NCBI RefSeq assembly: GCF_006937785.1
Contig: NZ_SJEE01000020.1
Location: forward strand, 23,624 to 87,623
Reading direction: 5' to 3'
DNA length: 64,000 nucleotides
From: Pseudanabaena sp. UWO311
Lineage (GTDB): Bacteria; Cyanobacteriota; Cyanobacteriia; Pseudanabaenales; Pseudanabaenaceae
Below the pieces are notes generated by a model. The model made no database searches and was not told where the DNA came from. It saw only the letters and a program-made list of their open reading frames with translations. Positions 8,725-16,507 of the stretch are shown here, piece after piece. The position numbers were made by a program, and so were the translations under genes. Numbering within the stretch: position 1 is the first letter of the stretch; every line of letters starts with the position of its first letter.

Positions 8725-10116
8725 TTATGCATTGGCTAGCCCTTGCTGGCGTGCTACTGCATGTACTGCGGCGGCTACAGCATGGGAAACGCGGGGATCA
8801 AATACAGAAGGAATAATAAAATCAGGCGCAAGATCACTGCTACTGACTAAAGAGGCGATCGCTTGGGCAGCACCTAAATTCATTTGGGTCGTGATTTTGG
8901 TAACCCTCGCGTCAAGCGCTCCACGGAAAATTCCTGGGAAGGCAAGAACATTATTGATTTGATTGGCATAGTCACTGCGACCTGTGGCAATGACAGCAAC
9001 ATCGTTTTCTACAAGTTCTGGTTGAATTTCGGGATTAGGATTTGCCATTGCAAAGACAATCGGTGCAGGAGCCATACTCCTTACCATTTCAGGGGTAAGC
9101 GCTCCTTTGACACTTAGCCCAACAAACATATCGGCTCCCTTGATCACATCTGCAAGAGATCCAGACATGTCACTGGCAAACTCTAGCTTTTCAGCGGTCA
9201 GATCAGGGCGATCTTTGCTAATGCAGCCTTGAGAGTCGCACATGGTAATTCGCTTCACACCTGCTTCACGCAGGAGGCGAGCAACCGCAATTCCCGAAGC
9301 ACCAGCACCATTCATGACAATACGGACAGTATCAATCGGTTTGCTGACAACCTTAAGGGCATTAATTGTCGCGGCAACGACAACGACAGCAGTTCCATGT
9401 TGGTCATCGTGATAAACAGGAATATCTAATTCTTCTTTGAGGCGTTTTTCGATTTCAAAACAGCGTGGGGCACTAATATCTTCAAGGTTTATACCGCCGA
9501 ATGTTGGAGAAATTCGTTTTACGGTTTCCACGATTTCATCGACATCTTTCGTATTCAGACAAATCGGGAATGCATCTAGTCCCGCAAATTGTTTGAAAAG
9601 CATGGCTTTACCTTCCATGACAGGCATGGCTGCTTCAGGGCCAATATCGCCTAGTCCCAAAACAGCCGTGCCATCAGTAACTACAGCGATCGTATTGCAT
9701 TTGATCGTGTAGTCATAAACCTTGCGCTTATCTTCCGCGATCGCCATACATACTCGCCCCACCCCAGGGGTATAGACCATCGCGAGGTCATCTTGTCCTT
9801 TGACAGCAACTTTGGCTTCGAGGTGGATCTTGCCACCTTTATGAACTTGGAAAGTGCGATCGTAAACTTCAAGAACACGAATTTCGGGGACTGCCTTCAC
9901 AACGGCAATCAATTTATCCATATGCTCAGTACTGTAAGCATTCACCGTAATATCGCGCACTGAAATTTTGCGAGTCTGTTGAATAAGGTCAATCTGTCCC
10001 AGATTCCCTCCCGCTTCAGCTAGAACGCCAATGACTGAAGATAGCATTCCTGCGCGGTTGAGGAGTTGCACGCGGATCGTTAAGCTAAAGCTGGGATTAG
10101 GTGTTAGTTGTTGCAT
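8725..10116 (-). CDS. NAD(P)-dependent malic enzyme with N-terminal ACT domain
   Basis: The enzyme decarboxylates malate to pyruvate with NAD(P). Residues about 10-80 form an ACT domain (VQLLNRAGMLSSVIGVLAEA), the usual arrangement in bacterial short malic enzymes, and probably bind a small effector. The catalytic part follows, with VYTPGVGRVCMAI, the metal-binding YHDDQHGTAVVV, a Rossmann motif NGAGASGIAVARLL and MANPNPEI. At 463 residues it is full length. A hairpin lies in its 5' leader at 10132-10168. Confidence 0.93.
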   Translation of the reverse strand: MQQLTPNPSFSLTIRVQLLNRAGMLSSVIGVLAEAGGNLGQIDLIQQTRKISVRDITVNAYSTEHMDKLIAVVKAVPEIRVLEVYDRTFQVHKGGKIHLEAKVAVKGQDDLAMVYTPGVGRVCMAIAEDKRKVYDYTIKCNTIAVVTDGTAVLGLGDIGPEAAMPVMEGKAMLFKQFAGLDAFPICLNTKDVDEIVETVKRISPTFGGINLEDISAPRCFEIEKRLKEELDIPVYHDDQHGTAVVVVAATINALKVVSKPIDTVRIVMNGAGASGIAVARLLREAGVKRITMCDSQGCISKDRPDLTAEKLEFASDMSGSLADVIKGADMFVGLSVKGALTPEMVRSMAPAPIVFAMANPNPEIQPELVENDVAVIATGRSDYANQINNVLAFPGIFRGALDARVTKITTQMNLGAAQAIASLVSSSDLAPDFIIPSVFDPRVSHAVAAAVHAVARQQGLANA

Positions 10117-10131
10117 CGTGAGGAGTAATTA

Positions 10132-10168
10132 ATTGCATAGAGTCAGGCAAAGCCCGACTCTATGCAAT
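10132..10168. repeat. Palindromic hairpin in the malic enzyme leader
   Basis: Arms ATTGCATAGAGTC and its complement enclose AGGCAAAGCCC. It begins 16 bases upstream of the malic enzyme start and would be transcribed in the leader. It may be a repeat rather than a regulatory structure. Confidence 0.5.
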
Positions 10169-10214
10169 GTTACCTGATTGTTTGTTTGTGTTGCGTTACA
10201 AATCACACATCCAT

Positions 10215-10250
10215 AAAGAAAATGGTGCTTAGTAACACTTTCTTTATGAT
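10215..10250. repeat. Decayed palindrome related to family A
   Basis: An imperfect hairpin CATAAAGAAAATGGTG ... AACACTTTCTTTATG with a GCTTAGT-like loop, similar to the core of family A. It overlaps the stop of the MFS gene (minus strand). Confidence 0.4.
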
Positions 10251-11617
10251 TCGACTAATTGACGGGCAATGTACCAAGTGAGAATCCCCGTCGCGATCGC
10301 GATCGCACTGAGCGCAAAAATCACCTTCTGCAATCCAAAATAGGATTCGGCTATTCCTGCTACTGATAAAGGCAAACTGAGGGCAATATTCACGGCATTA
10401 TTTTGCAATCCAAAGACCTTACCGCGCATATCTTCAGGTGTTTCTTCTTGAATTACTGTCTGCATGGGAATTACGCATAATCCCGCAAAAATTCCCGTAC
10501 CAGCGATCGCAACTAATCCTAAGCCAAAGCGATCGCTAAAAATTGCCAACATCCCCAAAAATGCTGACATCCCAAGTGAGCCAATTAGAGAAAGCATTTG
10601 ACGACTACAGCGATCGCCTAGTTTTGCAACAATTCCTGCACCGATCGCCATCCCCAAACTCGCTACTGCTAATAAAAATCCAAACTGCTCCGATTTTATT
10701 TCGGGCATGACTTCGGCTAAACGTACTGCTAGTACAGTCAGCGCCGCAATAATGGAAAAGGTACAAATTAATTGAATTAGTGCCGAAAGGGAAGTCTTTT
10801 TCTGCTTGAGATATTGCAAACCATCTTTGATGTCATTCCACAAATGAAAACTATCGCGGTGCAAGTCTTCTTTAGTTTCGCCTGTTTTCAATAAAATCAG
10901 AATGATCCCCGCGACCAAATAACTACCACCAACCAGAACTTCTTGACCGACGTTATGCCAAAGATGATCGGATAGGGCTAAAAGTGGTTCACCAAGGGCA
11001 AACCCTAAAATCAGCGCCCCCATGATTGTGGTTGTGTAGAGCGAATTTGCCGACAATAACTTGGGTTTTTCGACTACGAGCGTAATCGCTGATTGTTCGG
11101 CAGGGGTGAAAAACTGCGTAAAGGTGGAGACCAGAAAAGTAATGCACAGTAGGCCCCAAAAGCCAGTTGGTGCGCCCCAAGGTAACACACTATTCTTGGT
11201 AACCCAGAGTAGCAGGGGGATGCTGAGAACCAAGACTCCGCGCAGAATATTAGAGCTAACTAAAACTGTTTTTTTATTCCAACGATCCACATATACGCCA
11301 GCGATCGATCCAAACAAAATCGCGGGAATTGTGAATGACACCATGACTGCGGAGACCCAACCGCTAATCGTTTCGCCCTCATGCTGAAATTGTGTAGAAA
11401 CGATCGCAATCACAAGTACTAAAAAGATTTTATCCGCAATCTGCGAAAATACCTGCCCAGTCCAAAGTGACAAAAAGTTAGGGTTACGAAGAACAGATTT
11501 AGAATCAGCAGTCAAATCTGGAGCTATTGAGGGCTCAGGAGCACTGGCAAGAACGTCATCATGAGGCTTGGGCGGTTCTGGCAGATTGGGTGTGGGTGGA
11601 TCGAATAAATGGGTCAT
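10244..11617 (-). CDS. MFS transporter
   Basis: A 457-residue carrier with an N-terminal proline-rich cytoplasmic extension of about 50 residues followed by about 12 hydrophobic helices. The sequence GSIAGVYVDRWNKK between helices 2 and 3 is the MFS motif A. It resembles the MFS_3/enterobactin-exporter-like group, suggesting efflux, but the substrate is unknown. Its ATG overlaps the recO stop by four bases (ATGA at 11614-11617), so the two genes are translationally coupled. Confidence 0.85.
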   Translation of the reverse strand: MTHLFDPPTPNLPEPPKPHDDVLASAPEPSIAPDLTADSKSVLRNPNFLSLWTGQVFSQIADKIFLVLVIAIVSTQFQHEGETISGWVSAVMVSFTIPAILFGSIAGVYVDRWNKKTVLVSSNILRGVLVLSIPLLLWVTKNSVLPWGAPTGFWGLLCITFLVSTFTQFFTPAEQSAITLVVEKPKLLSANSLYTTTIMGALILGFALGEPLLALSDHLWHNVGQEVLVGGSYLVAGIILILLKTGETKEDLHRDSFHLWNDIKDGLQYLKQKKTSLSALIQLICTFSIIAALTVLAVRLAEVMPEIKSEQFGFLLAVASLGMAIGAGIVAKLGDRCSRQMLSLIGSLGMSAFLGMLAIFSDRFGLGLVAIAGTGIFAGLCVIPMQTVIQEETPEDMRGKVFGLQNNAVNIALSLPLSVAGIAESYFGLQKVIFALSAIAIATGILTWYIARQLVES

Positions 11618-12450
11618 ATATTAAAAAAACAGTTATCAATCAGAGCCGAAGACTGGATTGGTCTATCAAAATGATACTGTGCATAGGCTCGTAACAATCT
11701 TTCAACTGCAAGCCAATCTGTTGTATTCGTTTCTAAAATATTATCTGCTAAATCAGTTTGCGCAAGTTCTTGCATAGCCAGAAGTTCAGCGGCTGTTAGG
11801 TAGTGACTGATGCGATTGTGCATAGCCTCACTCATGCTTGATTCAGCACCGTCATCGTTCGGATTACCGTCACTAGGATGATCGGTTATTTCAAGGTTGA
11901 TGACTCCACCGCCGACAATACTAAAACCTGCTTTCCATTTTTGCTGTTCGCGATTTGCTATAACTGGGCTTTGACTAATGCAACAGCTATGTACTTGGGG
12001 CGCAAATCCTGCGATCGCAAGCAAATGGTAAGTCCCATGATTCAAATGCGCTAATACATTTTGATTTTCAGCATCCTGAATGCGATTGAGATGCTCGACT
12101 AGTAATAAAAACAACTCTTCTTGAGGTTGGGCGGATAATGCTTGCATCAGAGCCAATTCTGATAAATATTGGGCGGCAGTAAGCTTAGCTAGAGTTTTCC
12201 CCAACCCCACAAAAGATTGCAAAACTTCAGCATTTTTAATGCGATCCATATTGCGCCCTACGGAAATTTGCAAATCATTGACGACAAACAAGCCCGATCG
12301 CCCTGCCATTGCCGAGCGATGTTTTCGCGCTCCTGCGGCGACAGCTCTGATCAAGCCATGCTCCTTGGTGAGAATGGTTATTAGGCGATCGTTTTCGCCC
12401 AAGGGCATCCCCTTAAGATTTATTCCTGTGGCTCGATATTCTTTAGGCAA
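11614..12450 (-). CDS. recO: DNA repair protein RecO
   Basis: RecO works with RecF and RecR to load RecA on SSB-coated DNA. The 278-residue protein has the family N-terminus (YRATGINLKGMPLGENDRLI), an OB fold and the helical C-terminal domain. The start is TTG at 12448-12450; it is the only start that keeps the canonical N-terminus. Pairs of cysteines in VHSCCISQ could be the remnant of a zinc site. It is coupled to the MFS gene downstream. Confidence 0.9.
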   Translation of the reverse strand: MPKEYRATGINLKGMPLGENDRLITILTKEHGLIRAVAAGARKHRSAMAGRSGLFVVNDLQISVGRNMDRIKNAEVLQSFVGLGKTLAKLTAAQYLSELALMQALSAQPQEELFLLLVEHLNRIQDAENQNVLAHLNHGTYHLLAIAGFAPQVHSCCISQSPVIANREQQKWKAGFSIVGGGVINLEITDHPSDGNPNDDGAESSMSEAMHNRISHYLTAAELLAMQELAQTDLADNILETNTTDWLAVERLLRAYAQYHFDRPIQSSALIDNCFFNI

Positions 12451-12550
12451 TTTGGGACTCGTGGCTAAATAATTAGACTAAGATAGCGATATCAAATAAT
12501 CGATGATTGTTTGATATCGGATCACTCACTGATTTGTTTTTTACCCGTCT

Positions 12551-12655
12551 TACAGCAATTATCGATCAAACGAACCATAAGAATTTTTTTAAAAGTGTTG
12601 CTTTGCAACACTTTTAAAAAAATTCTTGGTTCGGGTTTGAGCGCAAAGCGCTGTA
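12551..12655. mobile_element. MITE-like palindromic repeat, family A, copy 2
   Basis: A 105-base unit begins with TACAGC and ends with GCTGTA, a 6-base terminal inverted repeat. It contains a long palindrome around GTGTTGCTTTGCAACAC and ends with GGTTTGAGCGCAAAGCGCTG. It is the most complete of four family copies in the window. Confidence 0.8.
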
Positions 12656-12685
12656 AATACAGATTTAACCATTTCTATTGCCATA

Positions 12686-13186
12686 ATGAATCCTGTCAAT
12701 CGCGATTTGAGTTCTGTTTTAAGTCGCATCACCAATAAGTTACAACAAGATCAAATTGTTAGTGACGCGCTGCATAGGTTAAGAGAGCAGCTTGATGTTG
12801 ATCGCGTAGTTTTATATTATTTTTACAAACAATGGAAAGGACAAGTCACTTTTGAGTCTATAAGTGAAAAGAAGTATTCAATTATTGGTTCAACAGGAGC
12901 TGATGATTGCTTCAATGTTGATTATGCTACACTTTATTTGGAGGGACGTATAAAGGCTACTGATGACATTGAGAAGGCGACTATTAGCGATTGTCATCAG
13001 GAGTTTTTGAGAAGTATGCAAGTGCGATCAAATCTAGTTGCACCAGTTTTAACTAATGGAAAGCTCTGGGGTTTATTAGTTGCTCATCATTGTCAAGACT
13101 TAAGATTTTGGGAAGCGTCAGATATTGACTCAATCCGAGAATATTCTCACTATCTAGCCTCTGCTCCTTCAATCATCGATTCATGA
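12686..13186 (+). CDS. Single GAF-domain protein, candidate DXCF cyanobacteriochrome
   Basis: The 166 residues form one GAF domain with nothing else attached. It has the DXCF motif D73-D74-C75-F76 and the canonical bilin cysteine with its histidine, C103-H104, in ISDCHQEFL. The two cysteines are 28 apart, the same spacing as Cys494 and Cys522 of TePixJ. The stretch NLVAPVLTNGKLWGLLVAHHC is also typical of these photoreceptors. DXCF proteins usually bind phycoviolobilin and sense blue/green light. An output partner must act in trans. The stop codon lies inside a 27-base-arm hairpin. Confidence 0.75.
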   Translation: MNPVNRDLSSVLSRITNKLQQDQIVSDALHRLREQLDVDRVVLYYFYKQWKGQVTFESISEKKYSIIGSTGADDCFNVDYATLYLEGRIKATDDIEKATISDCHQEFLRSMQVRSNLVAPVLTNGKLWGLLVAHHCQDLRFWEASDIDSIREYSHYLASAPSIIDS

Positions 13187-13234
13187 TTTCAGAATGGACA
13201 GCGCTCCGCGCTGTCCATTCTGAAATCATGAATC
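13178..13234. repeat. Perfect hairpin across the GAF gene stop
   Basis: Twenty-seven-base perfect arms (13178-13204 and 13208-13234) with a TCC loop. The stop codon of the GAF gene is inside the left arm. It may act as a terminator, but its perfect symmetry suggests a repeat insertion. Confidence 0.75.
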
Positions 13235-13295
13235 GATATGCAAGCTCACAACAAATTTCTGCTAAAATCAAATTCTGCAAGATTAGCCTGAAAGT

Positions 13296-14192
13296 ATGAG
13301 ATTTATTAGTCCAAAAACTGATTTTGCATTCAAGAAAATCTTTGGCTCTGAACAAAGCCATGATGTCTTGATCAGTTTTTTGAATGCGATGCTTTACAAC
13401 GGCGATCGCAAAATTTCGCAATTAGAAATTCTAAATCCTTATTTAACTCCGCGCATCCGAGGTGTTAAGGACACTTATCTCGATGTCAAAGCCAAGCTGG
13501 ATAATGGCACAAGCGTAATTATCGAAATGCAAGTATTAAATATTGAAGGATTTGAAAAGCGAATTCTCTATAATGCTGCAAAAGCCTATTCTATTCAACT
13601 CGGTATTGGTCAATCCTATTCGCTCCTAAATCCTGTGATTGCACTGACAATTACTGATTTTGTGATGTTTCCCGAAATAAATCAATTGACTTCTCGGTTT
13701 ATTTTAAAAGAGAAAGATTTTTTGATTGACTATCCCATTTATGATCTTGAGTTGGTGTTTGTTGAGTTACCAAAGTTTGACAAAGCGATCACTGATCTAG
13801 AAACCATGGCGGACAAGTGGTTATATTTCCTCAAACATGCGATCGATTTAGATGTTGTGCCAGAGAGTATGAATCTTGTGCCAGAAATTAGGCAAGCTTT
13901 TGAATTTGCGAGAGAAGGCAATCTCTCGCCTGAAGAATTAGATGAGTTAGAGCATCAGGAGTTCTTTATCCAAGATCACCGTAACGCAATCATCAAGGCT
14001 TTGAAACAAGGAGAAAAGAAAGGCTTGGAGCAAGGTTTAGAGCAAGGCTTGGAGCAAGGTAAAACTGAGGCAACGCTAGCAATGGCAACAAAATTGCTTG
14101 ATCTTCTTGATGACGCGGCGGTTAGCCATGCGACTGGGTTGAGTTTGCCAGAAATAGCAAAATTAAGAAGTATGAGATCGCAACATCAATAA
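13296..14192 (+). CDS. Rpn-family (PD-(D/E)XK) recombination-promoting nuclease/putative transposase
   Basis: The 298-residue protein begins with the family signature ISPKTDFAFKKIFGSEQ and carries the nuclease core DTYLDVKAKLDNGTSVIIEMQ (a D followed by E-x-Q in place of E-x-K), as in RpnA-like proteins. The C-terminus has a small tandem repeat GLEQ three times, typical for this family and prone to length change. Such proteins cleave DNA and promote RecA-independent recombination in E. coli; the role in cyanobacteria is unclear. Confidence 0.85.
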   Translation: MRFISPKTDFAFKKIFGSEQSHDVLISFLNAMLYNGDRKISQLEILNPYLTPRIRGVKDTYLDVKAKLDNGTSVIIEMQVLNIEGFEKRILYNAAKAYSIQLGIGQSYSLLNPVIALTITDFVMFPEINQLTSRFILKEKDFLIDYPIYDLELVFVELPKFDKAITDLETMADKWLYFLKHAIDLDVVPESMNLVPEIRQAFEFAREGNLSPEELDELEHQEFFIQDHRNAIIKALKQGEKKGLEQGLEQGLEQGKTEATLAMATKLLDLLDDAAVSHATGLSLPEIAKLRSMRSQHQ

Positions 14193-14235
14193 GACAGTAA
14201 ATCTGTAGCGATCTCATGTCGTCAATTTACAGCAA

Positions 14236-16302
14236 TCACCAGATCTTCCAATCACTCCAGTTGAGATTAAAAATAGAAGTGTCGGGAAATGCGATCGCAT
14301 TATTATTCTTTACTAACATTTGCTGTAACTGCATAAGTTGTGGGCTTACCATTGGCAAATCCTCAACTAGTTGATAAGGGAGAATTCCTTCAGACAAAGC
14401 AAAATCAGCAGTTGTACCTGCGGCGGCTCCAACAGACCATTCATAGGAATGGACGCGATAGCCTGCGGCGACGATATAGCTAAAGGCGATGTTTTTGCCA
14501 GACACGATCAGATTATCAATTTTTTGAGGAATTAGCGATCGCAATGGAATTTGTCCTGGGAATGCTGGCCCGTGACCATTGCGAACTCCAGCACGTTCGG
14601 TATTTCCTGCTTTCTCAACTGGATATTCACTCAAGCAAGGATGGAAGTCTAGATAATATTGAGCAATGCCGATCGCATCAGGATAAATCGTCGAACGGGT
14701 ACGACGCGGAATTTTGTTTGGATCAGTATTATTTCTAATAGTGCTAGCTGCGTCTAATCCTGACAAGGCTTTCCATAAGCTGCGGTAGGTTGATTCTGAA
14801 AGTTTATTTCGATAAAGTTCAGTACTAAAATCGACCTGTGAGACATCAATTTCCGACATACTAAATCCTTCAGGATAGCCATAGGAAGGGCGACCGATAA
14901 TCCGCCTTGATTCACGAATGTACGGATATTTGGACAACCCATGTAAAGTCCCCATTGGCGAGTCAAGGCCCGTTAGTAAACGGTGATTCGGAAAAGGCTT
15001 TTTCCAATCAGTTTTTTGTTGCGAATCCGTTGTTCCTGCTACTAGCCAATAATAGAAGCCAAGCGCGATTTCTTCCCCACTTTTAAGGGTTTCTGTGCGT
15101 AAGCCACCCATCCATCCATTAGGCTCTAGTTGACCCATGCGTTGCAATTGTGCTTGAGAGTAAATGAGATTATCCTTGTCAGTCCCTGGGCGATAGTCAT
15201 TACCCCATACCCAGTTCTGCATGGAGATATCACCTGCTTTCATGGCAGAAACGCCAAAGGCATTCTTCTTAGGATTTTCTGATTCAGCACTCCAGATCCG
15301 TCGATAGGTAAAGATCGTATCAAAGTTGGCGAGATTTGGCTTCGGGTCAGAACCGTAATAGGGTAAATAGCGATCGTAAGATTCAGGCTTCTTCTGTGGC
15401 TGAGCTTCCTTGGTTTGCTCCATTGCAAAGGTGTAGGTAAAACCTTGAGTGCAGTAGGCATCATTGGTCGTTACAGGTGAAGATGGATTGAGATGCGATC
15501 GCGGATCGATACCCAAGCGATAGGGAACATCAGCTAGGGCAATAATTTCCCCTGTTTCGGTGGAGTCAATTACAAACCAATCACTTGAGCGCTTTTGCAT
15601 CTGAGTCTTGTCATTGACTAAAGGCACAAAGCGAATAATTTGTTTTTGTAAGCGTGGCGAATTTTCGTAGCGATATGCATCTTCAATAATTTGTGAAAGT
15701 GGCTCGGTATTTAATGGTGGCGTATTTGGTGCGGGACTATGTTGAATTGCGATCGCGCGATCGATCAGTTTTCCGTCTGCACTCATTTCCAACTTCTTAA
15801 TCACGGTATTCGGAAACCATTTCAGCTTACCATTACCTTTTTGCGCTGCTTCCTGCAACATGCCCACTAGTATTTGCTGCGCGGTATTGGGGATAAAACA
15901 AGACACACTTACCCAACAATCTCCCGCATTCAACTTTCCATAATTCTGTTCAATGCGCTTCCGAAATTCTGTATATCCTTGAGGAAAAAACCACAGATTG
16001 CGCTGTTTCTTAGCTTCATCTAAAGCAGAAGTACCTTGAGCAGTGATCTGTCCACCTACCCAATCGGTAATTTCAGTCATACAGACAGTGCGTCCTGCTA
16101 GTAGACCTTCGTAAGCAGTTGCTGTACCTGCCACACCACCACCCACGATCAGGATTTCACAATCTTCATTACGCACTGATGCTTTAGGCAGAGAATTTTG
16201 GGCGATCGCAAGATCGACAATTCCTATAGATCCTACGGAAATAGAGATCGCATAGATTGAAACACAAGCTTTAGAACTGAGCTTTTTCAATGATTTTGAC
16301 AT
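14236..16302 (-). CDS. Exported FAD-dependent oxidoreductase
   Basis: A 688-residue protein with an N-terminal signal peptide (ending near LAIAQ) and a dinucleotide-binding motif ILIVGGGVAGTATAYE for FAD. The C-terminal end has the second FAD-contact segment DNLIVSGKNIAFSYIVAAGYRVH. It belongs to the FAD_oxidored family found in exported bacterial flavoproteins, some tied to polysaccharide degradation. Substrate unknown. It is divergent from the PhoX-like gene, with a Pho-box-like repeat between them, so phosphate control is possible. Confidence 0.8.
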   Translation of the reverse strand: MSKSLKKLSSKACVSIYAISISVGSIGIVDLAIAQNSLPKASVRNEDCEILIVGGGVAGTATAYEGLLAGRTVCMTEITDWVGGQITAQGTSALDEAKKQRNLWFFPQGYTEFRKRIEQNYGKLNAGDCWVSVSCFIPNTAQQILVGMLQEAAQKGNGKLKWFPNTVIKKLEMSADGKLIDRAIAIQHSPAPNTPPLNTEPLSQIIEDAYRYENSPRLQKQIIRFVPLVNDKTQMQKRSSDWFVIDSTETGEIIALADVPYRLGIDPRSHLNPSSPVTTNDAYCTQGFTYTFAMEQTKEAQPQKKPESYDRYLPYYGSDPKPNLANFDTIFTYRRIWSAESENPKKNAFGVSAMKAGDISMQNWVWGNDYRPGTDKDNLIYSQAQLQRMGQLEPNGWMGGLRTETLKSGEEIALGFYYWLVAGTTDSQQKTDWKKPFPNHRLLTGLDSPMGTLHGLSKYPYIRESRRIIGRPSYGYPEGFSMSEIDVSQVDFSTELYRNKLSESTYRSLWKALSGLDAASTIRNNTDPNKIPRRTRSTIYPDAIGIAQYYLDFHPCLSEYPVEKAGNTERAGVRNGHGPAFPGQIPLRSLIPQKIDNLIVSGKNIAFSYIVAAGYRVHSYEWSVGAAAGTTADFALSEGILPYQLVEDLPMVSPQLMQLQQMLVKNNNAIAFPDTSIFNLNWSDWKIW

Positions 16303-16331
16303 TAGGGTAAATTTTTTAGATTGCAGCAGAT

Positions 16332-16361
16332 CCTAACCTTAAGTTTACCTCGCCTTAAACT
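16332..16361. promoter_or_regulatory. Candidate Pho box (three 8-bp repeats, 3-bp spacers)
   Basis: Three 8-base units, CCTAACCT (16332-16339), GTTTACCT (16343-16350) and CTTAAACT (16354-16361), are each separated by three bases. They match the cyanobacterial PhoB/SphR box (consensus near CTTAACCT with 3-base gaps) with one, two and one mismatches. The site lies 29 bases upstream of the minus-strand flavoprotein start and 146 bases upstream of the PhoX-like gene, which fits phosphate regulation. Confidence 0.55.
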
Positions 16362-16420
16362 CATGACGCTAATGTTAGGAGCATAGACAAAATATTACGA
16401 CGTTATAACTATAAAACCCA

Positions 16421-16474
16421 AACCTCAAGAGAGCGTTACACCGCAAAGCAACGCAACTCTCTCTTCAGGTTTGG
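16421..16474. repeat. Imperfect hairpin upstream of phoX-like gene
   Basis: CCAAACCTCAAGAGAG pairs with CTCTCTTCAGGTTTGG across a loop containing GCGTTACACC and GCAAAGCAACGC. The loop resembles other MITE-like sequences in this window. It lies between the Pho-box-like site and the coding start. Confidence 0.5.
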
Positions 16475-16507
16475 CAACAGCTATAGCATCAGGAAATTAT
16501 TTAAAAC

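Noticed and set aside
12511..12738. Open frame of 75 residues upstream of the GAF gene
   Set aside because: It runs across the family A repeat and has no family features.
13296..14192. Insertion sequence transposase with inverted ends
   Set aside because: The protein is an Rpn-type nuclease; I found no terminal inverted repeats or target duplication around it.
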